Both the position numbers and the translations under genes were made by a program. Below, piece by piece: positions 8,540-16,792 of a stretch of DNA of 64,000 nt. The number at the start of each line of letters is the position of its first letter. Position 1 is the stretch's first letter. The notes beneath the pieces are model-generated. The model was not told the origin of the DNA, did not search any database, and saw only the letters and a program-made list of their open reading frames with translations. Source of the stretch: Maribacter polysaccharolyticus (GTDB taxonomy: Bacteria > Bacteroidota > Bacteroidia > Flavobacteriales > Flavobacteriaceae); assembly GCF_028882255.1 (NCBI RefSeq), contig NZ_JARBUY010000003.1, forward strand, positions 271,018-335,017, read 5' to 3'.

Positions 8540-11500
8540 ATGGGAACAAATGGGTTCATAACAGGGAAAACAAAAATACTAGTTTGGGCCACTTGTTTGA
8601 TAGGGTTACAAATGGTCACCCCCCAAAACCAAATAACTTTCAGACAATTATCCGTCAAAGATGGCCTTTCACAAAATAGCGCCATTTCCATAGCCCAAGA
8701 TAGTACGGGCTATTTATGGATAGCCACCCAAGATGGCCTCAACAAATATGATGGTCGGGAGTTCAACATCCATCCCTTCAAATTCGTGGATATCACAAAA
8801 ACCGATTACAGCCATTTGGGTAAAATATATCGCGATAAAGAGGGTGGTCTTTGGATAATCCCTTTGGATAAGAAACTTTATAAGTTAAATCCCCAAAAAA
8901 ATATTTTTGAAATTTTCCCCGGCTTTGAGGATGTTAGTGTACTATTCCAAGATGGGGGTCTAACGTATTGGGTGGGCACCTATTCAAAGGGAGTATATCA
9001 GTTTGATCCTAAAAAAGGGAGTCCTGAGAAAGTGCTTTCAGGGAACGGGTTCAACGGACCCATATATACTATTTCAACGGATAATAAGGGTACTATTGTA
9101 ATGGCGACCAATGGGCAGCTTATCGAATTCGATAAAGAATCCCAAAGCTTTTCACATGTACGATTCAAGGATTACTACGGTGAGGATATCGTTGGGAATT
9201 TCAGTGACATGGTTACTGATAGTCAGGGAAGACAATGGATTTCCACATTCGGGGACGGACTTTATTTTAGAAACGGGTCGGAAAGAATACTGCAACGGGT
9301 ATCCCATCTTACATTTACCGACCCCCTTCCCGCAAACCTCAATATATTGGATATCCATCTGGATAAAAAGCAAAGATTATGGGTGGCCACCTATGGCCGG
9401 GGACTGTATTTGTTGGATTTTGAAAAAAAATCGATCTCACATTTCAATGCCGATAAGAACAACCCAAGGGCCATACATTACAATGACATTTTGTGTATTT
9501 ATGAGGACAATTCAGGCACACTTTGGTTTGGTACCGATGGGGGCGGTATTAGTTATTACGATGAATTCTTGGAAAAATTCAACTCTTTTACCAACAACCA
9601 GACTCCTGAGGGCATCAATATCGATGTAGTCCGATCGATCACTACCGACCATAATGGGGCGGTCTGGATAGGGACTTCCGGCAAGGGACTTACACACTAT
9701 GAGCCTGGAAATAATAGTTGGCAAACATTTACTACCGGTACTGCCAGTGGCAATGGGATCACTTCAAATAGGATCATGAGCTTATTGGTCGATGACGATG
9801 GCGATCTTTGGATAGGCACCCAAGAAGATGGCCTTATCCTAAGGGATACGATGGGGAATTTTCGTCCGTTTAATACGACCTCAAAAATACCGCTCTCCGC
9901 CCATACCGTTTGGAACATTTTTAAAGACCGTAATAATACCATTTGGCTGGGCACAAGGGAAAACGGACTTATTCAATTTGACAAAAACAAGGGGGCGGTA
10001 AGACAGTTGGTTACCGACCCAAAGGATAATAATTCGCTCCCCAGTAACAATGTACGCGTAATCACTGAAGACACCAATGGAAAGCTATGGGTCGGTACCG
10101 AAGAAGACGGGATTGCCCGGTACGATCCAAGGTTAAATACTTTTGAACGCTTTTATCAGGACTCCGGTAGTAATTCCTCCACAAACAACAGTATTAAGGC
10201 ATTGTATTATTCGCCCAACGGTATGCTGTGGATCGGGACCAATGGAGGTGGTTTGAACGCCTTGGATACTTCGGAGGAAAAATTTTATCGGTACACAACG
10301 GAAGACGGATTGGCCAACAACGTTATCTATGCGATTTTACCGGATGCCCAAGGCAGTCTTTGGTTAAGTAGCAATAGGGGGATTACCAAATTTACCCCCA
10401 ACCCGAATAGGACCTCCCAACCCAATGTAATCAATTATAGCAATTATGATGGTCTGGCGACGGAGTTCAATACCGGGGCCTATCATAGCGGTAAGGACGG
10501 CACCTTGTATTTTGGGGGGTTGGATGGCTTTTATTGGTTCCGACCAGAGGATATTAGGGAAAATCAGATAGTTGCCAAAACATCGATCACGGATTTTGGG
10601 GTACTGGGAAAATCTACGCCTATGGTTTCCGGAACGAGATTAAAATACAATCAGAATACCCTTTCTTTCAGTTTTTCAAGCTTGCAATATTCCTTGCCGG
10701 AAAAAAATGAATACCAATACCGATTGGTGAACCATGATGAGGATTGGGTGTATTCGGGGAATATCAATACGGTGCGTTATGCACAGCTACCTCCCAATGA
10801 TTATATTTTTCAGGTAAAATCGAGCAATTATGATGGGGTTTGGAACGAGCAACCCACCTCCTTTGCTTTTACAATCGCCCAACCTTGGTATTGGTCAACC
10901 TGGTCAAGAATAGTTTACGGGCTGCTGATGCTGGCTGCCATCTATGGTATCTACACCTATCTGAAGTGGCGATTGCGAATGAAGATGAACCTACAGTTGA
11001 AGGAAGAGGAGGCCCAACGGCTAAAACGCCTCAACGATTTTAAATCGAAACTCTACACCGATATTTCCCATGAATTCCGTACGCCCCTAACCTTGATTTC
11101 AGGCCCTGTCGATGCCAAACTGGCCGAAGGTAAGCTGTCCGAGTCCGATTACACCAACTTCTCGATGATCAAACGCAACACCCATCGGCTCATTGCATTG
11201 GTAGACCAACTGCTGCATCTGGCCAAGTTGGAAAAGGGTAAGTTGAGGTTGAAGGTCACCATCGGCAATCTCGGCCTCTTTTTGGGCATGATCGCCACTT
11301 CGTTCGAATATAAGGCCGAATCGAAAAACATGCGCTATGAAATCGATATTGAAGATTTGAACGATGCCTGGTATGACGAGGATGCCGTGGAAAAAATAGT
11401 GACCAACCTGCTTTCCAATGCCCTGAAATATGGGAAGGAAAACGGATTTTGTAGGTTTTATGCCCATAAAAAAGAGGGGAAGGCCCATATAGGCGTTGAA

Positions 11501-12580
11501 AATACGGTGGCCGACACCCTTGATATCGATTTTAACCAAATATTCGATCGCTTTTACCAAAAAGACGAATATGCCGAGGGGGCCGGGGTGGGCCTTGCCC
11601 TGGTCAAGGAATTGGTGCAATTGTACAAGGGTGAAATATCCGTGGGGCTAGAGGGGGAAGATATCATCCATTTTAAGGTCATCCTGCCTACAGAGCGAGC
11701 CGATTTTAAGAAAAAAGACTTGCTGACATCGGTTGCCGAAACGGTAGAAACGCAAACAACAGTCACTCTCGATCCCGTCGATGAACCTGAAGCGTCCGCT
11801 ATACAGCAAGAAGGATCTGACGAACGACCCCTGGTCTTGGTGGTCGAAGACCATAAGGAAGTACGGCAGTTTCTTACCTCTGTCTGGAAGCACAGGTACC
11901 AGATGTACGAGGCGAATAACGGGAAGGAAGGCATTGAAAAGGCCTTTCAAATAGTACCCGATCTGATCATTACCGATGTACGTATGCCCCGCTGCAACGG
12001 TATAACCCTCTGCAATACCCTCAAGACCGATGAACGTACCAGCCATATTCCCATAATACTCCTTACCGCAGGCGCTGGGGAAGAAGATGAACTGTTAGGC
12101 TTGCAATCCGGTGCCGATGATTTTATAACCAAACCCTTTAAACTACGCCCACTACAGACCCGGGTAGAGAACCTTATCGCCAACAGAAGGGCCCTGCGAA
12201 ACCGCTACAGTCAGGAAGTGTTCTTAAAAGCCAAGGATATCGCCATTTCCCCTACCGATGAGCTGTTCTTGAACAAGGTGCAACAGGTATTGGACGACTG
12301 CTTGGCCGATCCTGCCTTCAATGCCAAGAAATTTGCTTCCCTAGTGGGCATGAGCCGTATGCAGTTGCATCGAAAGCTACAGACCTACACCGGTTTGAGC
12401 ACTACGGAGTTCATTCGTTCGCAACGGTTAAAACAAGCCGTCCACATTTTAAGGACCTCGGACGCCACCATCAACGAGGTGGCCTATACCGTAGGCTTCA
12501 ATACGCCTTCCTATTTTATCAAGTGTTTTAAGGAAGCCTATAAAAAAACTCCGGCGGAATTTGTTCAGACGACCGAGTGA
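8540..12580 (+). CDS. Hybrid two-component system sensor/regulator (HTCS)
   Basis: 1346 aa, one polypeptide. Order: signal peptide (about 10-28); two seven-bladed Reg_prop propellers (about 32-690, many LWIGT/LWVAT blades); Y_Y_Y domain (about 700-775); one membrane helix (about 790-810); HisKA with His844 in SHEFRTPLTLI; HATPase with N box near 956 and GVGLALVKELV; receiver with Asp1146 in ITDVRMP; C-terminal AraC-type HTH (about 1245-1345). Such proteins usually sense oligosaccharides in the periplasm and switch on adjacent polysaccharide loci. Here no SusC/D or glycoside hydrolase gene is adjacent. The usual DxGxG box of the ATPase is absent (the region reads VENTVADTLDIDFNQIF). Confidence 0.95.
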   Translation: MGTNGFITGKTKILVWATCLIGLQMVTPQNQITFRQLSVKDGLSQNSAISIAQDSTGYLWIATQDGLNKYDGREFNIHPFKFVDITKTDYSHLGKIYRDKEGGLWIIPLDKKLYKLNPQKNIFEIFPGFEDVSVLFQDGGLTYWVGTYSKGVYQFDPKKGSPEKVLSGNGFNGPIYTISTDNKGTIVMATNGQLIEFDKESQSFSHVRFKDYYGEDIVGNFSDMVTDSQGRQWISTFGDGLYFRNGSERILQRVSHLTFTDPLPANLNILDIHLDKKQRLWVATYGRGLYLLDFEKKSISHFNADKNNPRAIHYNDILCIYEDNSGTLWFGTDGGGISYYDEFLEKFNSFTNNQTPEGINIDVVRSITTDHNGAVWIGTSGKGLTHYEPGNNSWQTFTTGTASGNGITSNRIMSLLVDDDGDLWIGTQEDGLILRDTMGNFRPFNTTSKIPLSAHTVWNIFKDRNNTIWLGTRENGLIQFDKNKGAVRQLVTDPKDNNSLPSNNVRVITEDTNGKLWVGTEEDGIARYDPRLNTFERFYQDSGSNSSTNNSIKALYYSPNGMLWIGTNGGGLNALDTSEEKFYRYTTEDGLANNVIYAILPDAQGSLWLSSNRGITKFTPNPNRTSQPNVINYSNYDGLATEFNTGAYHSGKDGTLYFGGLDGFYWFRPEDIRENQIVAKTSITDFGVLGKSTPMVSGTRLKYNQNTLSFSFSSLQYSLPEKNEYQYRLVNHDEDWVYSGNINTVRYAQLPPNDYIFQVKSSNYDGVWNEQPTSFAFTIAQPWYWSTWSRIVYGLLMLAAIYGIYTYLKWRLRMKMNLQLKEEEAQRLKRLNDFKSKLYTDISHEFRTPLTLISGPVDAKLAEGKLSESDYTNFSMIKRNTHRLIALVDQLLHLAKLEKGKLRLKVTIGNLGLFLGMIATSFEYKAESKNMRYEIDIEDLNDAWYDEDAVEKIVTNLLSNALKYGKENGFCRFYAHKKEGKAHIGVENTVADTLDIDFNQIFDRFYQKDEYAEGAGVGLALVKELVQLYKGEISVGLEGEDIIHFKVILPTERADFKKKDLLTSVAETVETQTTVTLDPVDEPEASAIQQEGSDERPLVLVVEDHKEVRQFLTSVWKHRYQMYEANNGKEGIEKAFQIVPDLIITDVRMPRCNGITLCNTLKTDERTSHIPIILLTAGAGEEDELLGLQSGADDFITKPFKLRPLQTRVENLIANRRALRNRYSQEVFLKAKDIAISPTDELFLNKVQQVLDDCLADPAFNAKKFASLVGMSRMQLHRKLQTYTGLSTTEFIRSQRLKQAVHILRTSDATINEVAYTVGFNTPSYFIKCFKEAYKKTPAEFVQTTE

Positions 12581-12790
12581 ACGGTAGGCTTTACGTTAAA
12601 CCCCAAGGGGCTCCCGTACCTTACCCGATTCGTTTTTTCTTGTCCCACTGGACTCAAAATCCAATGCCTAAGCTACAGAAAAACAGCATGTTGCCCTGAA
12701 TGTTACATTACTTGCATTGATGGTTACATACGTGGTATGCTATTGTGCTCTTGTCGGTTACTTTGGTAGTCACCCTTAAATAATACCGAT

Positions 12791-13147
12791 ATGTTACATA
12801 TAGCACAGGGGAAAACATCCCCAAATGATTGGGTCAACTACCAGAGTTCCAGGGGCGGCATTTATGTGGATGTTGATACCTCCGCAGGGAATTTTACGGC
12901 GACCCCGCACTATCTGGTGTCGCTCGAGGGTAAAAGCCATCATTGGTGCGCCAATGGGGCAAATGCAATTTACGATGCCACGCCCACCGGGTTCAGGGTG
13001 TACATCAGATGGACGGACGACAATGGCCATTTCGGCGAATTGAACCCTTTAAAGATCGAAACGGCGAAAAGGTATAAATGGCACCTGAAATGGACAGGGA
13101 TACAACTTTGCAAAGCAAAAGAAACACGTAAAAAGAAAACATCATGA
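12791..13147 (+). CDS. Hypothetical protein with a possible H-type-lectin-like pattern
   Basis: 118 aa, no signal peptide. The core has regularly spaced aromatic and Gly residues (VDVDTSAGNFTATPHYLVSL, TGFRVYIRW, YKWHLKWTGIQ) recalling the six-strand H-type lectin sandwich (FxxxPxVxVsL ... GFxVxxxx ... WxAxG). This is a weak resemblance, not an assignment. The C-terminal tail is Lys-rich (KAKETRKKKTS). Its stop overlaps the next gene's ATG by 4 nt, implying translational coupling. No terminator separates it from the HTCS gene 210 nt upstream. Confidence 0.6.
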   Translation: MLHIAQGKTSPNDWVNYQSSRGGIYVDVDTSAGNFTATPHYLVSLEGKSHHWCANGANAIYDATPTGFRVYIRWTDDNGHFGELNPLKIETAKRYKWHLKWTGIQLCKAKETRKKKTS

Positions 13148-13854
13148 AAACAACAACAACAATTATGGTATTGCTGTTTCTACTTATAGGCAGCCCAACG
13201 GCCCAAGCCCAAGATCTGTTGGATGCCCTAAAACAGACTGCTCAGATGCACAATGAACAGAATAATACAGACAATTCGAATGATAGTACAGATGAAATGG
13301 AACGAGAAGCAGAAGCATGGTGGAACCAAGAGTTAGACGAAAACGCCGGCATTTTAAATGGTCTGGACGATCCAATTGAAAAATGCATGGCATTGATAAT
13401 TCTGTGGTCTCATAGTTATCTTAATCTAAAGGAACAGATTAAATCGACAGAAAATTGCAAATTGAAATATGACTTGTATGGAATGCAATTATTACAGCTT
13501 ACGGCGGGTCAAACTATTATTTATTGCAATGAGAAATTAATGAATCTTACGACGGAAGAAAGCAACATCAAGTCCAAAGATTTTATGAATAATTACTTTG
13601 AAAATATGGAGGAGTATGTGAGCATACATCATCATGACGCGGAATTTTCATACAAAGGCTCTGGTAATAAAACGGCATTTGCAAAAATGATAATATGGGT
13701 TATGGAAGAAGTGGATTGTTTGAAAAATTGTCATGATCCATGGGAAATAGGCGGCACATTTAAGCAATTGGCGTATGAACTCAATCCGATAAATTTCTCC
13801 GTTAAAGTGATAGGCATTGGTGAAGCTATGGAGGCATTAGGTTGTGGGGGTTAA
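13144..13854 (+). CDS. Hypothetical secreted protein
   Basis: 236 aa. A clear signal peptide (MKTTTTIMVLLFLLIG, cleavage after AQA near residue 22) is followed by an Asn/Asp/Glu-rich linker (about 33-50) and a mostly helical domain with several Cys (IEKCMAL, TENCKLK, IIYCNEK, VDCLKNC, LGCGG). The Cys content suggests disulfides in the periplasm. No family recognised. It is coupled by a 4-nt overlap to the upstream gene and followed by 184 nt without a gene. Confidence 0.65.
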   Translation: MKTTTTIMVLLFLLIGSPTAQAQDLLDALKQTAQMHNEQNNTDNSNDSTDEMEREAEAWWNQELDENAGILNGLDDPIEKCMALIILWSHSYLNLKEQIKSTENCKLKYDLYGMQLLQLTAGQTIIYCNEKLMNLTTEESNIKSKDFMNNYFENMEEYVSIHHHDAEFSYKGSGNKTAFAKMIIWVMEEVDCLKNCHDPWEIGGTFKQLAYELNPINFSVKVIGIGEAMEALGCGG

Positions 13855-14038
13855 ATCTTTAACCAATAAAAAGTTCCATAATCGTATGAAGCACCAGTTC
13901 TGAAAAGATGTCTCTTGTTCTTTTGCTTTCTGATGGGCGTTGTTCCCTTTGGCCCACCTAAGTGGTGTTTTTGAGAATGTGAATACCATCAAATTTAGCT
14001 TACTGGATTGACAATGGATTTAAAATAAAAAAATAACC

Positions 14039-14617
14039 ATGAAAATAACAAATATAAGATTGCTAGTCCTGTTGCTGATGCTCTTTTACTTGGGTAGTTG
14101 CGGCTTTGGCGACACTAAAGAAAAGAAGGTCGCTAAAAACCAAAGCGAAACCACGAGCCATACCACAGAAGATTCCGAGGTGTATCTCGAAGCGGATACA
14201 TGGCGAAGCTGGGCACCGCCCAAAACCCTTTCGGGTTATACACTTGTACGCTTTGTCACCGATCCCTTTAAATTGGAAGGACTGTCTTCGGCCAATGCAC
14301 GGTATGAAACAGGTGAAAAATGGATCGATATTCAGCTTATTGACGGCAGCACCGAAAAAGGCAAACGGGAAATGCGGGACCACTTAGGAATCGCCGAGCT
14401 TGAGCGCGACCATTCCAACCAATATGGTTATGAAAAGACGTTGGTACGTAACGGTATAAAGGCCAAGGAAAAATATTTGGCCCCACCGGCAGGGCAATAC
14501 CTGATCAAGTTTATGCTCGAGGAGCAATACGGGGTGTCGGTAAAATCGAACGCCGAAACAGCGGAAGAAATCTGGGCATTCATAGATGCACTTGATTTAA
14601 AAGGGTTTAATACCTAG
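14039..14617 (+). CDS. Hypothetical lipoprotein
   Basis: 192 aa with a lipoprotein signal (residues 1-20; lipobox LGSC near residue 20), then a Lys/Thr/Ser-rich linker and an alpha/beta domain (SGYTLVRFVTDPFKL, EKWIDIQLIDG, YLIKFMLEEQYGVSV). Probably anchored on the periplasmic side of a membrane. No family recognised. The next gene begins 28 nt downstream. Confidence 0.7.
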   Translation: MKITNIRLLVLLLMLFYLGSCGFGDTKEKKVAKNQSETTSHTTEDSEVYLEADTWRSWAPPKTLSGYTLVRFVTDPFKLEGLSSANARYETGEKWIDIQLIDGSTEKGKREMRDHLGIAELERDHSNQYGYEKTLVRNGIKAKEKYLAPPAGQYLIKFMLEEQYGVSVKSNAETAEEIWAFIDALDLKGFNT

Positions 14618-14645
14618 CCGCTATGATTCAAGAAATAGAGGAACT

Positions 14646-15065
14646 ATGAAAAGAAGAAGCGGTTTGGTTTTGCTTTTATTGGTCAGCATGGGTTTAGGCC
14701 ATGCCCAGTCCTTGACCACCAATGAAACCAAAGTGGTACTGGTCGTCAAGGGTGCATCGGAAGGCATAAGCCAGCTAGCACTTTTCAACACCTTTGAAAA
14801 GATGAAAGGAAACGGGATCTTGGAGAAATACCCGAACTGCCTATTCTATATTGGCCTGCTTCGAGGAAGTTATGAATTGAATGATAATGATGTGACACCC
14901 CTTATAGGTAGCACTATTATCATGTATACCGACCAGCCTTATTTATCAAGTAATAGGATACTCCAAAGCACTCGGTTTATCCCTGGTGACCAGTTAAGCT
15001 TGGGTTCGGGGAGCGCCAAAGTGATATCCAATAAAAAGGGTGAATTAATTCTAGAAACCCAATAA
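14646..15065 (+). CDS. Hypothetical secreted protein
   Basis: 139 aa with a signal peptide (residues 1-20, AQ cleavage). The mature part has a beta-rich, hydrophobic pattern (TKVVLVVKG, CLFYIGLLRG, GSTIIMYTD) and one Cys. No family recognised. It is packed between the lipoprotein gene and a small membrane gene (1-nt gap), so these are likely one unit. Confidence 0.65.
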   Translation: MKRRSGLVLLLLVSMGLGHAQSLTTNETKVVLVVKGASEGISQLALFNTFEKMKGNGILEKYPNCLFYIGLLRGSYELNDNDVTPLIGSTIIMYTDQPYLSSNRILQSTRFIPGDQLSLGSGSAKVISNKKGELILETQ

Positions 15066-15066
15066 A

Positions 15067-15318
15067 ATGAAACGAACGCATTTTAATCGCTTGAAGCATG
15101 GAAAGCAGAACAAACATTCTTGGTACGAGGATGAAAAGTTTACTGAGGTTAACTGGTTATCTAAGGATTTTAATTGGGTTTTTAAGGTCGATCAAATTTT
15201 AAAACACAGGAAAATGGAAGAAAAAATGATACTCGGAAAAATAAAAGGCAGTACCATGGTGTTTATTGGTATGGTGGCCGTAGGCATTTATTTAATCGTG
15301 ATCGCCTTGACCGTTTAA
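15067..15318 (+). CDS. Small hypothetical protein with a C-terminal membrane helix
   Basis: 83 aa. A basic, His/Lys-rich N-terminal half is followed by one membrane helix at residues about 62-82 (GSTMVFIGMVAVGIYLIVIAL), giving a tail-anchored layout. It starts 1 nt after the preceding stop. An internal Met at about residue 48 could start a shorter 36-aa version. Function unknown. Confidence 0.5.
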   Translation: MKRTHFNRLKHGKQNKHSWYEDEKFTEVNWLSKDFNWVFKVDQILKHRKMEEKMILGKIKGSTMVFIGMVAVGIYLIVIALTV

Positions 15319-15668
15319 TGAAAGCATTCTAAGGCGCAAGGCATGGTATAACGGAGTTTTATAAAAATAAATACATAAGCTTACCCTAATAACCCTAGGC
15401 ACACTAGATGCTATTATTAAACCAAACAGTATCCTCATTCGTACTTTTTGGTTTATTATTTTATTCAAATTTTCAATAAAAACCAAAACTTTTGAAAAAG
15501 GTAGGGATCATAACGTGTGAACCTACATTTCAACATTTTCTGTTAAAAACTTTGTGCTAGAATTCCCATAGCACCCTGAAAATATCGGCTGCAATTTTCC
15601 ATCTTTGTTAGTTCCAGCGGAAGGATAGCCATCATTTAAACCCATTAACATAACAAAAAAACAGAATT
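15319..15668. other. 350-bp region upstream of nrdB
   Basis: AT-rich with no convincing ORF. A CATCTTTG just upstream of nrdB (about 15600) is one mismatch from the TAnnTTTG -7 consensus but has no good -33 partner. I found no convincing pair of NrdR boxes. Confidence 0.4.
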
Positions 15669-16655
15669 ATGCCAGAAGCCATTGAGCCCATTTTACAGGA
15701 AAATAAAGACCGCTTTGTAATCTTTCCGATCCAACACCCCGATTTATGGGAGTGGTATAAAAAACAAGAGGCCTGTATATGGACCGCCGAGGAAATAGAT
15801 CTTCATCAAGATCTTACCGATTGGAACAATAAGCTCAATGCCGATGAAAAGTATTTCATCAAACACATTTTGGCCTTTTTTGCCGCATCCGATGGTATCG
15901 TAAATGAGAATTTGGCAGAGAACTTTGTGAATGAAGTACAGTATTCCGAGGCTAAATTCTTCTATGGCTTTCAAATAATGATGGAAAATATTCATTCCGA
16001 AACCTATTCCTTGCTGATCGACACCTATGTGAAGGATGAAAAGGAAAAGGACATCTTGTTCAAGGCCATAGAAAACTTTCCGGCTATAAAAAAGAAGGCC
16101 GATTGGGCCTTAAAATGGATTGAATCCCCAAGTTTTGCGGAAAGGTTGATTGCCTTTGCCGCCGTAGAAGGCATATTCTTCTCGGGTTCTTTCTGTTCTA
16201 TCTTCTGGTTAAAGAAAAGGGGCTTGATGCCCGGATTGACCTTTTCGAATGAATTGATTTCAAGGGATGAAGGTATGCATTGTGATTATGCCGTGCATTT
16301 GCACAAGAACCATATCCTTAACAAAGTGCCCAAAACTCGGATCAAAGAGATCATTGTGGATGCCTTGAACATTGAACGCGAGTTCATTACCGAGTCCTTG
16401 CCGGTAAGTTTGATCGGGATGAACGCGAAGTTGATGACCCAGTACCTTGAGTTCGTAACCGATCGGTTATTGGTGGAACTCGAATGTGATAAGGTTTATA
16501 ATTCGACCAATCCTTTTGATTTCATGGATATGATTTCGCTTCAAGGAAAAACCAATTTCTTTGAGAAGCGGGTATCGGAATACCAAAAAGCCGGGGTCTT
16601 GAACAAGGATAAGGACGAAGACGCACAAAAAATCAGTTTCGACGCCGATTTTTAG
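15669..16655 (+). CDS. nrdB: Ribonucleoside-diphosphate reductase, beta subunit (class Ia R2)
   Basis: 328 aa. The block [23 protein letters not shown] closely follows eukaryotic R2. The radical Tyr is Tyr99 in FFYGFQ. Carboxylate and His ligands are visible in EEIDL, the AENF/NEVQ helix, ENIHSE and [12 protein letters not shown]. The C terminus ISFDADF is the peptide that docks on the alpha subunit. The protein holds the diiron-tyrosyl radical used to reduce ribonucleotides to deoxyribonucleotides. It precedes nrdA by 137 nt, with a separate promoter-like element between them. Confidence 0.96.
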   Translation: MPEAIEPILQENKDRFVIFPIQHPDLWEWYKKQEACIWTAEEIDLHQDLTDWNNKLNADEKYFIKHILAFFAASDGIVNENLAENFVNEVQYSEAKFFYGFQIMMENIHSETYSLLIDTYVKDEKEKDILFKAIENFPAIKKKADWALKWIESPSFAERLIAFAAVEGIFFSGSFCSIFWLKKRGLMPGLTFSNELISRDEGMHCDYAVHLHKNHILNKVPKTRIKEIIVDALNIEREFITESLPVSLIGMNAKLMTQYLEFVTDRLLVELECDKVYNSTNPFDFMDMISLQGKTNFFEKRVSEYQKAGVLNKDKDEDAQKISFDADF

Positions 16656-16724
16656 GTTGTTTTGATTGGTAACGATGAAAACATCGGTTTTTCACGGGAG
16701 TACGGGGTTCTACTAGACCATTGC

Positions 16725-16754
16725 TTTGGCTTTTTACCTTATACCATTAATTTG
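16725..16754 (+). promoter_or_regulatory. Candidate promoter for nrdA
   Basis: TTTG at 16725-16728 is followed 18-19 nt later by TTAATTTG (16747-16754), close to the -33 TTTG / -7 TAnnTTTG pattern. The nrdA ATG is at 16793. It suggests nrdA can be transcribed apart from nrdB. Confidence 0.4.
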
Positions 16755-16792
16755 TACAACAGTAAATATTAACTATAAACACCTTTAACTAA

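Noticed and set aside
11099-11620. 173-aa reverse ORF inside the HTCS gene
   Set aside because: Antisense to kinase and ATPase domains; composition follows the sense codons.
15319-15668. NrdR boxes upstream of nrdB
   Set aside because: No pair of sequences close to the NrdR consensus was found.
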